This document shows, one piece after another, positions 54,262 through 64,000 of a stretch of 64,000 nucleotides of DNA; position 1 is the first letter of the stretch; each line of letters opens with the position of its first letter. The DNA lies in NCBI RefSeq assembly GCF_007280555.1, contig NZ_VKDB01000002.1, forward strand, positions 248,001 through 312,000. Direction: 5' to 3'. The notes under the pieces are model-generated. The model worked only from the letters and a program-made list of their open reading frames with translations. It did no database searches and was not told the DNA's origin. The stretch is from Deinococcus detaillensis. GTDB lineage: Bacteria > Deinococcota > Deinococci > Deinococcales > Deinococcaceae. The position numbers were made by a program, and so were the translations under genes.

Positions 54262-56094
54262 ATGACAGCCGCACAAACACCCGAAGGCAATAAACCCGAT
54301 TTGAAAAAACCTGATCTTCTAGCGCCCGTTCCGCAAGCCAAAAAAACGCCGCCCGCTCGCCGCGCTTTGGGACTGACCGTCGGCCTGCTGGTGGCGCTCG
54401 GCGCGGGGGGCATCGTCTGGTGGTACGCCTACAACGGCTCGCAGCACGTCAGCACCGACAACGCCCGCGTGGCCGCCAATACCGCCAACATCGTGCCGGA
54501 AATTCCGGGCCGGGTGCTCCAGTGGAATGTCGCGGTGGGCACCAATGTCACGGCTGGGCAAGTCATCGGGCAAATTGATACCTCCACTGTGGCGCAGTCG
54601 AGCGCCGCCAACGCGGGGGCGCTCTCGCAAACCGCGCCGCTGACGGCCTCGCGCTCACTGATTCGCGCTCCGATCAGCGGGCAAGTCATTCAGTCCAGCG
54701 CTCTGGTGGGCCAACTGGTCGCCACCGGGCAGTCGCTGGCGGTCATCGCCGACGATTCCAGCGCTTACATTTCGGCCAATGTCAAAGAAGACCAGATCAG
54801 CAAAGTCAAACTGGGTCAGCCGGTGCATGTCACGCTGGACGCCTTGCCGGGACAGACCCTAAGCGGGCGGGTACAGCAGATCGGGCAGGCCACCGCCAGC
54901 ACCTTTTCACTGCTGCCCAGCGGCGGGGCCGACAACGGTAACTTCACCAAAGTCGCGCAGGTGATTCCGGTGTCCATTTACCTGAGCACTGCCGACCGCT
55001 CCAAGCTGCTGCCGGGTTCGAGTGCCAGCGTCACCATCGACCTCACCGATCCGCCCAGCACGCCCACCAGCGTCAAAACCGTGACAGCTGCTCCCGCGCC
55101 GCTCAAGGTGCAACTCAACGTGGTCGGCACGCTGACGTCCGGCAATGACGTCACCATTGCCGCGCAGGTGGCGGGCAACGTCACCAAAGTCGGAGCGCAG
55201 GTCGGCGACAACGTCACCAAAGGTGAAGTGCTGGCCCGAATTGACGACAGCAATTTGCAGGCGCAGCTCGCCGGAGCGCAGGCGGCGCTCAGTCAGGTGC
55301 AAAACGGCGGCAACTCGGCGCAGGCCAACTTGCAACTGGCGGCCAGCACGCTTGACCGCGTTTCGGCAGTCTACAAACTCGGCGGGGTGTCCAGGCAGGA
55401 CTTACAAAACGCTCAGACCCAGTACACCAACGCCCAGGTCGCGGCCCAGAACGCGGGCGGCGGCGCGGTGGAGGCCGCTCAGGCCAACGTGCAAAACCTT
55501 AAGCTGATGATCGGCAAAGCAGTCGTGGTAAGCCCGATCGACGGCGTGGTGTCGGCGCGGAACGTGGAAGTCGGCGAGGTGGCAGCTCCCGGCGTACCGT
55601 TAATGACCATCGTGCAAAACGACCCGCGCAAAATCGTGGCGACCATTCCGGCGGCTCAGGACAATCTGATCAAAGCAGGTCAGCCGATGCAGATCAAGTT
55701 CGACGCCTTCCCCAACCGCAGCTATCCGGCCAAGATCACGTCTATCAATCCCGCTTCGGTGGCGACCGGCGACTTTTACCCGATCGAAGCGAGGCTGGAC
55801 GCGGCCAACGCCGAACTCAGAGCAGGGATGGTCGCCACCGGCACCATCAACGCCGATGTCAGCGCCGGTTCGCCCACCGTGCCGAGCAGCGCCGTTGCCC
55901 GTATCGGGGCGCAGAATTATGTCTACGTGGTCAAGGACGGAAAAGCGGTTCGCACGCCGATTCAGACTGGCCTCAGCGGCACGGCGAACGGCCAGGCTGA
56001 AGTGGCCGTGAACGGCGGCTTGCCCAGCGGAGCGCAGATTGTCACCAGCAACGTGAACGCCCTCTGGGACGGCGCTCCAGTCACAGGCAACTGA
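54262..56094 (+). CDS. Fused double membrane-fusion protein (EmrA-like plus AcrA/MexA-like)
   Basis: This 610-residue periplasmic adaptor has one N-terminal membrane segment (about 36-56). Residues 60-270 are an EmrA/HlyD-type adaptor (STDNARVAANTANIVPEIPG, RSLIRAPISGQV), with hardly any alpha-hairpin. Residues about 278-600 are a second adaptor of the RND type (VQLNVVGTLTSGNDVTIAAQ) with its own lipoyl halves, a coiled-coil hairpin (about 325-410) and a membrane-proximal domain. Usual adaptors have one such unit and about 350-400 residues. It would link the MFS pump to a TolC. The fusion has a continuous reading frame. Start: GAGAGGAAA before ATG. Confidence 0.85.
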   Translation: MTAAQTPEGNKPDLKKPDLLAPVPQAKKTPPARRALGLTVGLLVALGAGGIVWWYAYNGSQHVSTDNARVAANTANIVPEIPGRVLQWNVAVGTNVTAGQVIGQIDTSTVAQSSAANAGALSQTAPLTASRSLIRAPISGQVIQSSALVGQLVATGQSLAVIADDSSAYISANVKEDQISKVKLGQPVHVTLDALPGQTLSGRVQQIGQATASTFSLLPSGGADNGNFTKVAQVIPVSIYLSTADRSKLLPGSSASVTIDLTDPPSTPTSVKTVTAAPAPLKVQLNVVGTLTSGNDVTIAAQVAGNVTKVGAQVGDNVTKGEVLARIDDSNLQAQLAGAQAALSQVQNGGNSAQANLQLAASTLDRVSAVYKLGGVSRQDLQNAQTQYTNAQVAAQNAGGGAVEAAQANVQNLKLMIGKAVVVSPIDGVVSARNVEVGEVAAPGVPLMTIVQNDPRKIVATIPAAQDNLIKAGQPMQIKFDAFPNRSYPAKITSINPASVATGDFYPIEARLDAANAELRAGMVATGTINADVSAGSPTVPSSAVARIGAQNYVYVVKDGKAVRTPIQTGLSGTANGQAEVAVNGGLPSGAQIVTSNVNALWDGAPVTGN

Positions 56095-56116
56095 AGAGTT
56101 GGGCGCTAAGATTTAG

Positions 56117-56157
56117 AAAAAGCGGTGGCTCGGCGTTGCGTCGGGCTGCCGCTTTTT
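56117..56157 (+). terminator. Bidirectional rho-independent terminator
   Basis: AAAAAGCGG (56117-56125) and CCGCTTTTT (56149-56157) make a perfect stem with further GC pairing within. T-runs lie on both strands, ending the adaptor operon and the convergent hut operon. Confidence 0.85.
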
Positions 56158-56247
56158 GATGAAATGACCCTATGTAGAGCGGGATTGTTACACCCTCCAC
56201 TCTTCCCAGAAGGCGCGAGGGGTGAAAAGAACCCGCCTCACATCCGT

Positions 56248-57732
56248 TCAAGCCAACAATTCCCCTCGCCGCACTTTCCCTCGCAGAGCGTCCAACTCCG
56301 GCTTGTAGTAGCGGTCTTCGGCCAGAGTCGGCACCACTTGGCGGATCACTTCGTGAGCGGCTTGCACGCCCGCGCCCGCTGTGAGCGGCTGGAAGTCCAG
56401 CGCCTGAGCGGCGCAGAGCAGTTCAATGCTGATGACGGTAAACACGTTCTCCAGCACCTCACGCAGTTTGCGGCAAGCGTGTGCGCCCATGCTCACGTGG
56501 TCTTCCTGGTTGGCGCTGGTGGGAATGCTGTCCACGCTGGCCGGATGACACAGCACCTTATTCTCGCTGACCAACGCGGCGGCAGTGTACTGGGCGATCA
56601 TAAGACCAGAGTTTAGGCCGCCGTGCGGGGTCAGGAAAGCAGGCAGACTGGAAAGCGCCGGATTGAGGAGCTGCTCACAGCGGCGCTCGGAAATGCTGCC
56701 GAGTTCGGCCAGCGCCACACACAGCGCGTCAGCAGTCAGGGCCAGCGGTTGCCCGTGAAAGTTACCACCGCTGATGACCTCATTCGTTTCGGGTAAAACC
56801 AGTGGGTTGTCAGTGACAGAGGCGAACTCAATCGCCAGCACCCGCTCGGCGTGCCGGATCACGTCCAGCGTGGCTCCGTGAACTTGCGGCACGGCCCGCA
56901 AACTGTAGGCGTCCTGCACCCGCCCGCAGTCGGCATGCGAGGGCGCGATGTCACTGCCCTGCAAGTGCAGCCGCAACTCGGCGGCAACTTCCAATGCGCC
57001 CGGATGGGGCCGCAGCCGCACGATGTCATCTCTGAACGGCTGGTGACTGCCGCGCATACCTTCCACCGTCATGGCGGCAGCGAGGTTGGCGCTGGTCAGC
57101 AGGGTTTGAGCGTCCAGCACGCTGAGGGCCAGCAAACTGCCCATCAGTTGCGTGCCATTGATCAGGGCCAGCCCTTCTTTGGCTTGGAGTTCCAGCGGCT
57201 TCAACTTCAGTTCGGCCAGCACTTCGGCAGCCGGACGGACTGCGCCGCCGTAGTCCAGTTCGCCCAGACCGATCAGCGCCAGCGCAAGGTGGGCCAGCGG
57301 CGCGAGGTCGCCCGACGCGCCCACCGAACCCTGCGCGGGGATGACCGGCAGCGCGTCGGCATTGAGCAGGGAAAGCAGCAACTCCACGACTTCTTCGCGC
57401 ACACCGGAATGACCCAACGAAAGCGACTGGGCGCGGAGCAGCAGCATCCCGCGCACCACTTCACGTGGCAGCGGCGCACCCATTCCGATGGCGTGTGAGA
57501 CGATCAGATTGTGCTGGAGCTGGCCGAGCTGGGCGCGGTCAATACCGATGGTGGCAAACTTGCCAAAGCCGGTGTTGACGCCGTAGACCGCCGCTGAGCC
57601 GTCCACGATCTTTTCAATGACCGCCCGCGCCGTTCGGATGCGCTGACGGGCGGCGGGAGAGAGTTCCACAGCTTCAAATTCACGCACCACGCGCTGAAAA
57701 TCGCTGAGGGTCAGGGTTTGGTCTAAAATCAT
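56248..57732 (-). CDS. hutH: Histidine ammonia-lyase
   Basis: This 494-residue enzyme removes ammonia from histidine to give urocanate. The autocatalytic MIO group forms from Ala139-Ser140-Gly141 in [12 protein letters not shown]. Other family blocks are [24 protein letters not shown] and [15 protein letters not shown]. The start ATG overlaps the hutI stop as ATGA; the 23-residue longer frame is rejected. It is the last gene of the hut operon although it acts first, and it is followed by a strong terminator. Confidence 0.94.
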   Translation of the reverse strand: MILDQTLTLSDFQRVVREFEAVELSPAARQRIRTARAVIEKIVDGSAAVYGVNTGFGKFATIGIDRAQLGQLQHNLIVSHAIGMGAPLPREVVRGMLLLRAQSLSLGHSGVREEVVELLLSLLNADALPVIPAQGSVGASGDLAPLAHLALALIGLGELDYGGAVRPAAEVLAELKLKPLELQAKEGLALINGTQLMGSLLALSVLDAQTLLTSANLAAAMTVEGMRGSHQPFRDDIVRLRPHPGALEVAAELRLHLQGSDIAPSHADCGRVQDAYSLRAVPQVHGATLDVIRHAERVLAIEFASVTDNPLVLPETNEVISGGNFHGQPLALTADALCVALAELGSISERRCEQLLNPALSSLPAFLTPHGGLNSGLMIAQYTAAALVSENKVLCHPASVDSIPTSANQEDHVSMGAHACRKLREVLENVFTVISIELLCAAQALDFQPLTAGAGVQAAHEVIRQVVPTLAEDRYYKPELDALRGKVRRGELLA

Positions 57733-58934
57733 AATAATCTGCCTTTGATCCAGCTTGATTGAATGGGATTTGCGCCCAGCGTGTAGGGAAGGTCGCGCCA
57801 ATCGGCGGAGCGCAGCGCCAAAAAGTCGGCCCGCTGGCCCACGCTCAAGGCTCCCCGGTCACTCAGGCCCAGTGCAGCGGCGGCATTGACGGTGGCGGCA
57901 GTGAGGGCTTCGGCGGGGGTCAGGCGGTTGAGGCGCACCCCAAAAGCCAAGGCGAGTTGCGCCGAAAAAATGGGAGCGCTACCCGGATTGAGGTCGGTGC
58001 CAAGCGCCACGCACGCCCCCGCGTCGATCAGCGCACGGGCAGGGGCAGCAGGCAAGCCCAGATGCAGCGTCACAGCGGGCAGGACGGTGGCGACGGTTGG
58101 ACTGGCGGCCAGCGCCGCAATCTGCGACTCTCCGCTGGCTTCCAGATGATCCACACTCAGCGCTCCCATCTGGCAAGCCAGTTCAGTGCCGCCAATAGCG
58201 TGAAACTGGTCGGCGTGCAGTTTGAACTTAAGACCGTACAAGCGGGCCGCTTCCAGCATGGCGCGGGTCTCTGGAACGCTGAAGGCTTCCGTTTCGCAAA
58301 ACACGTCCACCGCTTCGGCCAATTGTTCATGGGCCAAGCGGGGAATGAGAATGTGACAGACCTCCTGAACATACTCGGCACGGTTTTCTTCGGGTGGAAC
58401 GTGAAGCAGCAGCGTCGGGCGCAAGTCGGCAGACGTTCTGGCTTGAAGCACCCTGACGGCTTCCAGCATTCGCAGTTCGGTTTCAAAGTCGAGGCCATAG
58501 CCACTTTTAATTTCGATGGTCGCCGCGCCTGATGCCGTAAGTGCTTGCAAGCGTGGCAAGGCCAATGTCACCAATTCTTCCAAACTGGCCTGCCGGGTGG
58601 CCCGCATAGTGCTGCGAATGCCGCCGCCCCGCGCCAGAATGGTTTCGTAGGGAACGCCTTCCACGCGGGCCTCGAAGTCGCTGAGGCGGTCTCCGGCCCA
58701 GACAGCGTGGGTATGAGGGTCAATCAGCGCCGGGGTAACGGCCACGCCGCCGAGGTCGTGCGTCTGCTGAGACTTGGGGGCGTCTTTTTCGCGGCCTATC
58801 CACACAATCAGGCCGTCACGGACCAGCAGGGCCGCGTCTTGAAGAATGTTCAGCTCGCGCATGGCCGCGCCGCGCTGGGGGCCAGCTTTCGGGGTAACGA
58901 GCTGGGCGATGTTGGTGAACAGAACTTCAGTCAT
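57729..58934 (-). CDS. hutI: Imidazolonepropionase
   Basis: This 401-residue amidohydrolase opens the imidazolone ring to formiminoglutamate, the third step of histidine degradation. Metal-site residues appear in [13 protein letters not shown] (His-x-His) and in [13 protein letters not shown], with the Asp in LGTDLNPGS. The length is normal. It overlaps hutG by 8 bp at its start and hutH by 4 bp at its end, so expression of the three is coupled. Cytoplasmic. Confidence 0.93.
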   Translation of the reverse strand: MTEVLFTNIAQLVTPKAGPQRGAAMRELNILQDAALLVRDGLIVWIGREKDAPKSQQTHDLGGVAVTPALIDPHTHAVWAGDRLSDFEARVEGVPYETILARGGGIRSTMRATRQASLEELVTLALPRLQALTASGAATIEIKSGYGLDFETELRMLEAVRVLQARTSADLRPTLLLHVPPEENRAEYVQEVCHILIPRLAHEQLAEAVDVFCETEAFSVPETRAMLEAARLYGLKFKLHADQFHAIGGTELACQMGALSVDHLEASGESQIAALAASPTVATVLPAVTLHLGLPAAPARALIDAGACVALGTDLNPGSAPIFSAQLALAFGVRLNRLTPAEALTAATVNAAAALGLSDRGALSVGQRADFLALRSADWRDLPYTLGANPIQSSWIKGRLL

Positions 58935-59835
58935 CCAGCGCCCCGCACAGCGTTTCCATGATCAGCCGGGCCGCGATCAGCTCGCTGCGTCCGCTGGAGT
59001 CGAGGTTGGGAGCGAGTTCCACCACGTCTAGACCGACCAAAGTGTTGCGGGCAGTCACGGCGCGGATGAGACGCATGGCGAGCGCGTAACTCAAGCCGTC
59101 CGGTTCGGGGCTGCTGGTGCCGGGCAGTACGGCGGGGTCGAGACCGTCCACATCCACACTCAGGTAAACAGACTTCCCAGCGGGCAGAGCGTTCAGCACG
59201 GCACTGAGGTTGCTTTCCAGCTCGGTCATGGTGACCAGAGTGTGGCCGCGCTGACGGGCCGCCGCTACCGCTTCAGGATCGAATCTCAAGCCGCGTAGCC
59301 CCAGCGTGGTGATGTGCTTAAGGTTGGGCAACTGTTCGCAGGCGCGGCGAAACGGACTGGAATTGCTGAATTTGGTGTCGTTACGAATGTCAGTGAAGTC
59401 AAGGTGGGCGTCCAGTTGAACGACGTGCAGATCGGGAACGTCGTCGTAGGCGCACAGAAGCGGGAAGGTGACGCTGTGATCTCCGCCCAGAAAAACCGGC
59501 AAGCGGCAGCGCTTCCGCACGGCGCGGGCGGCCTCGGTGGTGCGGGAGCGCATCAGTTCGGGTTCCAGGCTGGGCAGCACCACATCTCCGGCGTCCACGA
59601 AGCTCACGCCTTCCAAGCGGATGCGGCCATCCAAACCCGTGAAGGGCGGCACATAGCGCAAGCTCGCTTCACGAATGGCACGCGGCGCAAAGCGTGCGCC
59701 GGGGCGAAAGCCGAGCGCGATGTCGTAGGGCACGCCCAGCACGGCCACGTCGGCTTGCCAGTCGGCTTCAGGGGCGTGATGCGGAGCGCGGGCGAAGGTG
59801 GAGATTCCGGCGAAGGGGAGGTGGCTAGGAGTCAT
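58927..59835 (-). CDS. hutG: Formimidoylglutamase (arginase/agmatinase family)
   Basis: This 302-residue di-manganese ureohydrolase probably converts formiminoglutamate to glutamate and formamide. Metal ligands are seen in FLGGDHSVTFP, VQLDAHLDFTD and SVDVDGLDPAVLPG. The sequence is close to agmatinases too, so substrate assignment rests on the position between hutU and hutI. It lies 76 bp after the hutU stop and overlaps hutI by 8 bp. Confidence 0.85.
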   Translation of the reverse strand: MTPSHLPFAGISTFARAPHHAPEADWQADVAVLGVPYDIALGFRPGARFAPRAIREASLRYVPPFTGLDGRIRLEGVSFVDAGDVVLPSLEPELMRSRTTEAARAVRKRCRLPVFLGGDHSVTFPLLCAYDDVPDLHVVQLDAHLDFTDIRNDTKFSNSSPFRRACEQLPNLKHITTLGLRGLRFDPEAVAAARQRGHTLVTMTELESNLSAVLNALPAGKSVYLSVDVDGLDPAVLPGTSSPEPDGLSYALAMRLIRAVTARNTLVGLDVVELAPNLDSSGRSELIAARLIMETLCGALDD

Positions 59836-59911
59836 GTTTTGGTTTCACAATTCCCTTGAGAAGCTGGAACACCGATTAACACACTACAGACCACTGTTAA
59901 AGCCTGCTGTC

Positions 59912-61582
<1,671 letters not shown>

Positions 61583-61622
61583 GGCTCAGTCTGGGCTGAT
61601 GGTGAGGCAGGCTCAAGAGGAG

Positions 61623-61641
61623 TGTCCAGCCATGCGGGACA
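61623..61641. promoter_or_regulatory. Inverted repeat in the hutU-IclR intergenic region
   Basis: TGTCC (61623-61627) and GGACA (61637-61641) are perfect arms 9 bp apart in the 73-bp divergent gap, just upstream of the regulator -10 box. It is a candidate binding site for the regulator. Confidence 0.4.
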
Positions 61642-61643
61642 GC

Positions 61644-61649
61644 TAGACT
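61644..61649 (+). promoter_or_regulatory. -10 box of the leaderless hut regulator gene
   Basis: TAGACT fits TANNNT and ends 6 nt before ATG 61656, implying leaderless translation. Confidence 0.5.
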
Positions 61650-61655
61650 TTAAGG

Positions 61656-62366
61656 ATGCAGACCCTGACCAAAGCCGGAACCGTTTTGCGGGCCTTCAGC
61701 GCCGCGCGGCCGCAGTGGGGTGTGCGGGCACTGGCCGCCGAGTTGTGCTGGCCCCGCGCCACCGTTCAGGCGTACCTGTCGGGCCTGCACGACGCCGGAT
61801 TCGTGCGGCGCGTTTCCGGCGGCCAGTACCGCCTGAGCTGGCAACTCGCCGAGTTCGGCGCTCAGCTCAGCGCGGCACTGCCCTGGTTCGGGCCAGCCAG
61901 AAGCGCCCTCGCCAGCTTGGCCGCCGCCACCCAGTCGCTCGGCTTCATCTGCGTGCTGGAAGGATCGCAAGTCATCTGCATCAACCGCGCTTTGGGCGAC
62001 GCCAGCGCCGATCACCGCCAAGTTCAGACCGACGTGACCTTGCCGGCCAACGCCACCGCCGCCGGGAAAGTGCTCTACGCTTTTGCTCCGTTGCCCGCAC
62101 CAGATTTTGAGCGCTTCACCGCCAGCACCATTACCACGCCCGACGAGTGGGCGGGCGAACTCCAAAAGGTAAGATTGGACGGCTCCGCGCTGGCCATCGA
62201 GGAGTGGGTGGCAGGTCACTGCGCCGTCAGCGTGCCGCTTTGGTGGGAGGGCGAAGTGGTGGCCGCCTTCGGCATTCAGCTTCCAACGGCGCGTTTTCTG
62301 GCGCGTGAGCGGGCGCTACTGGCAAAGGTTCAGACAGCGGCGCTTGAGTTTGGTGAGCCGGATTAG
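61656..62366 (+). CDS. IclR-family regulator, probable hut regulator
   Basis: This 236-residue protein has an N-terminal winged helix (about 1-55: LTKAGTVLRAFSA; LCWPRATVQAYLSGLHDAGFV) and an IclR effector domain (about 75-230; LPANATAAGKVLYA). It is slightly shorter than usual. It is divergent from hutU, so it probably senses urocanate or histidine and controls hutUGIH. The link rests on gene order only. It seems leaderless and ends 25 bp before the convergent universal stress gene. Confidence 0.8.
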   Translation: MQTLTKAGTVLRAFSAARPQWGVRALAAELCWPRATVQAYLSGLHDAGFVRRVSGGQYRLSWQLAEFGAQLSAALPWFGPARSALASLAAATQSLGFICVLEGSQVICINRALGDASADHRQVQTDVTLPANATAAGKVLYAFAPLPAPDFERFTASTITTPDEWAGELQKVRLDGSALAIEEWVAGHCAVSVPLWWEGEVVAAFGIQLPTARFLARERALLAKVQTAALEFGEPD

Positions 62367-62391
62367 AACACGGCAAGCCTGTAACTCTCGA

Positions 62392-62877
62392 CTAATGGGT
62401 AATCAGCACGTCCACCAGCGCGGCGCGGCTTACGCTCAGTCCCACACTGCCCGCCAAGTTGGCGCTCAGGGCAGTGGTGTGCCGCCTGCCCAGCACAATA
62501 AGGTCAGCTCCCGTTTCGGCGGCCATATCCAAAATCACGTCGGCGGCTCTGGCAGCGCTGCGAAGGTGAGGATGAACGGTCAAACCGGCTTGTTCGGCGC
62601 GGGCCACCACCGCCTTCAGATGGGCCTCACGAACGTCGTGGAGGCTCTGGGCAATCTGCTCTTCCATTTCGCCGCTGCCCGGAATACCGGCGGCCATACT
62701 GGCCATCACGCCGCGCTGAGTGGGCACCACCACGACCACGTCCAGCACCGCTCCAAACTGCTGGGCCAAACCAATGGCCCGTTCCACTGCTTTTTGAGAG
62801 TGGGCCGCGCCGCCCGTCGCCACCAGAATCCGGTGATAGCTCTGGGACGTGGCCTGATCTGAGTCATTGTTTGGCAT
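62392..62877 (-). CDS. Universal stress protein A family
   Basis: This 161-residue UspA-fold protein has YHRILVATGGAAHSQKAVERAI at the start (split over strand 1 and helix 1) and a closing block DLIVLGRRH, then LAGSVGLSVSRAALVDVLI. In ATP-binding members this block reads G-x2-G-x9-G-S; here the second glycine is His (GRRH), and the aspartate after strand 1 is absent (ATGG), so nucleotide binding may be altered. The gene looks leaderless, with a -10 box TAAGCT ending 6 nt before ATG. Confidence 0.85.
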   Translation of the reverse strand: MPNNDSDQATSQSYHRILVATGGAAHSQKAVERAIGLAQQFGAVLDVVVVVPTQRGVMASMAAGIPGSGEMEEQIAQSLHDVREAHLKAVVARAEQAGLTVHPHLRSAARAADVILDMAAETGADLIVLGRRHTTALSANLAGSVGLSVSRAALVDVLITH

Positions 62878-62880
62878 GCT

Positions 62881-63159
62881 ATGAGCTTAGAGCATCTTTT
62901 TGAAAACGGCGCACCATCGCCAGAGATTTTAACGTGGTGCCGACAGCGGGAAGCGCCGCTGCATGTCTTTAGGTCTGGGCGCGGAGCGCGGCAATCCGGA
63001 TTCTTAGAAAACGCTTTCTATCTGGTGCGTCCAGACGGGTACGTGGGACTGGCCGCAGCAGAATTAGAGTGGCAGGTGGCGGAAGAGTACGCGGAGCGCT
63101 GGCTGCCAGCGGCGGCTGAAACTCAAAAGGCCAGAGAGAGGGTGATGGGACTGGTTTAG
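62881..63159 (+). CDS. Small protein resembling the C-terminus of FAD-dependent aromatic hydroxylases
   Basis: This 92-residue frame starts 3 bp from the divergent uspA start and has no ribosome-binding site. The stretch LHVFRSG, then YLVRPDGYVGLAAAELEW, resembles the thioredoxin-like C-terminal end of FAD-binding aromatic monooxygenases. The FAD domain is absent, so it may be a decayed remnant or a stand-alone small protein. The C-terminal ~30 residues are an amphipathic helix. Function unknown. Confidence 0.45.
   Translation: MSLEHLFENGAPSPEILTWCRQREAPLHVFRSGRGARQSGFLENAFYLVRPDGYVGLAAAELEWQVAEEYAERWLPAAAETQKARERVMGLV
62884..62889 (-). promoter_or_regulatory. -10 box of the leaderless universal stress gene
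   Basis: On the minus strand TAAGCT fits TANNNT and ends 6 nt before the ATG. It lies inside the first codons of the divergent 92-residue gene. Confidence 0.45.
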
Positions 63160-63220
63160 AGCAGTCGTCCCGCTTCCGCCAATCGGTCAACCAAGAGCTT
63201 TTCTTTGACCATTGCTCTAA
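63156..63220. repeat. Nested inverted repeat at the end of the small gene
   Basis: TTAGAGCA (63156-63163) pairs with TGCTCTAA (63213-63220), and GGTCAA pairs with TTGACC inside. The outer arms resemble those of the element at 15034-15100 (CTAGAGCA/TGCTCTAG). It includes the stop codon of the small gene and could end transcription or be a repeat copy. Confidence 0.45.
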
Positions 63221-63243
63221 CAAAACAAGTCAGGCCAGCACGC

Positions 63244-63249
63244 TATTCT
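63244..63249 (+). promoter_or_regulatory. -10 box of the leaderless GAF protein gene
   Basis: TATTCT fits TANNNT and ends 6 nt before ATG 63256, without a ribosome-binding site. Confidence 0.5.
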
Positions 63250-63255
63250 TAAAGC

Positions 63256-64000
63256 ATGTCCGATTCGGCCCCGCCCGCGCTCCGCGCTGATACCTTGCTT
63301 GAGCGCTTGTGGGAACTGAGCCAAGCCCTGAGTGCCGCCGCCGATTTTGCACAGGTCTACACGTTGACGCTCAGCGCCCTCCAAGCCGACTTGGGAGCGA
63401 CTTCAGCAGCCATCGTCTTGAATGAACTGCGCGGATCAGGCGTGCGGGTGGTGGCCCAGCAGGGCGCGGCGCTCTCTGCCGATCTGCTGCGTCCAGAAGC
63501 CAATGATGAGTCAGACGAAGGCGTGATTGTGCGCTTGCAGGGCCGCGCGACATCCGGCCATCTGGCGTTTGAAGTTCTCAAAGCGCTGAGCCACTCCGAG
63601 CAGCACTTTGTCGGCAGCTTGGCCGCGCAAATCACCGCCGCCCTAGAACGGTTGGAGGAGCAAGACAAAAACGCCGCGCCTTCGCAGACCGAGCCACTGC
63701 TTCCAGCTCAAACCGGCACCGAACAAAGCCTTTCCGGGGCGGCCCACCAAGCAGCAGCCAGCCAAGCCGAAGCGCTCGAAGCTTTTGTCCGCTTCACCGA
63801 AGTTTCGGCGCAGAGCAGGGAAGTGCCGGTGCTGGCGCAAAAGGCCATCGAAGTTTTGCAGAGTACGCTGGGCGGCGTCAGCGCGGCCTATTACCAGCCC
63901 GAAGAAGACCGCTGGCAGATGAACGTCTGGTCAGATGATCTGCCCCCCGAAGCGGTGGCGCGGCTGCGCTCAGGGCGCTACGACGCGCCGAGTTTCCGGC
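63256..64000 (+). CDS. GAF-domain signalling protein (3' end outside window)
   Basis: The frame is open from ATG 63256 to the end of the window, giving 248 visible residues. The first ~130 residues (LERLWELSQALSAAADFAQVYTLTL) form a GAF-like sensory domain. A Gln/Ala/Ser-rich linker (about 138-172) leads to a second GAF-like domain starting FVRFTEVSAQSREVPVLAQKAIEVL. No membrane segment is seen. In Deinococcus such tandem GAF proteins usually continue into a histidine kinase or a GGDEF output, which cannot be seen here. It appears to be leaderless. Confidence 0.75.
   Translation, partial: MSDSAPPALRADTLLERLWELSQALSAAADFAQVYTLTLSALQADLGATSAAIVLNELRGSGVRVVAQQGAALSADLLRPEANDESDEGVIVRLQGRATSGHLAFEVLKALSHSEQHFVGSLAAQITAALERLEEQDKNAAPSQTEPLLPAQTGTEQSLSGAAHQAAASQAEALEAFVRFTEVSAQSREVPVLAQKAIEVLQSTLGGVSAAYYQPEEDRWQMNVWSDDLPPEAVARLRSGRYDAPSFR

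Overview
The window reads as a chromosomal segment of a Deinococcus-type bacterium. The evidence is a GC-rich, densely coding sequence, GGDEF/HD-GYP and GAF signalling proteins, several start codons placed 6-7 nt after a TANNNT -10 box (leaderless transcription is common in Deinococcus), a Thermus/Deinococcus-style PaaR operator, and aromatic and amino-acid catabolic operons in short overlapping arrays. I see no rRNA, tRNA, CRISPR array or insertion sequence. Species assignment is inference.

Layout. 2-3313: the end of a class A penicillin-binding protein, then a secreted VWA protein and a coiled-coil membrane protein. 3477-5842: a leader peptide coupled to a membrane GGDEF-GAF-HD-GYP protein. 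5984-12389: glutamate synthase gltB-gltD on the minus strand. 12631-15993: a GGDEF protein fused to two ATPase-like modules and TPRs, carrying an in-frame repeat-like insertion. 16022-23569: an eight-gene 4-hydroxyphenylacetate operon (hpaEBDCGFHI) with a divergent PucR-type regulator. 24920-29239: a YciE-like ferritin fold protein, an SRPBCC membrane protein, a zinc alcohol dehydrogenase and a secreted hydrolase. 29378-35083: the phenylacetyl-CoA pathway (paaABCD and paaZ), split by a low-GC orphan gene that looks horizontally acquired. 35602-40367: a SulP transporter and a GH38 alpha-mannosidase. 40418-42562: paaK and a crotonase-family gene. 42714-47609: an IclR regulator and a branched-chain 2-oxoacid dehydrogenase operon containing a FlK-type thioesterase. 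47738-49000: a small secreted SNase-like protein and an SDR oxidoreductase. 49267-56094: a MarR-headed efflux locus with two TolC-like proteins, a DHA2 MFS pump and a double-adaptor fusion. 56248-62366: the histidine utilisation operon hutUGIH with a divergent IclR regulator. 62392-64000: a universal stress protein, a small fragment and the start of a GAF protein.

The common theme is catabolism of amino-acid carbon. Phenylalanine and tyrosine products are handled by paa and hpa, branched-chain amino acids by bkd and histidine by hut, while gltBD can reassimilate the released ammonia. This suits a proteolytic, amino-acid-using heterotroph. Pathway pieces missing from the window (paaF/H/J, paaR, the E3 lipoamide dehydrogenase) must be encoded elsewhere.

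The most unusual items are the low-GC gene inside the paa operon, the PaaR-like operator on a near-consensus promoter, the internally duplicated PaaB, the FlK-like thioesterase between bkd E1beta and E2, the fused double membrane-fusion protein, the GGDEF-ATPase-TPR protein with its in-frame repeat, and the leader ORF coupled to the HD-GYP gene.
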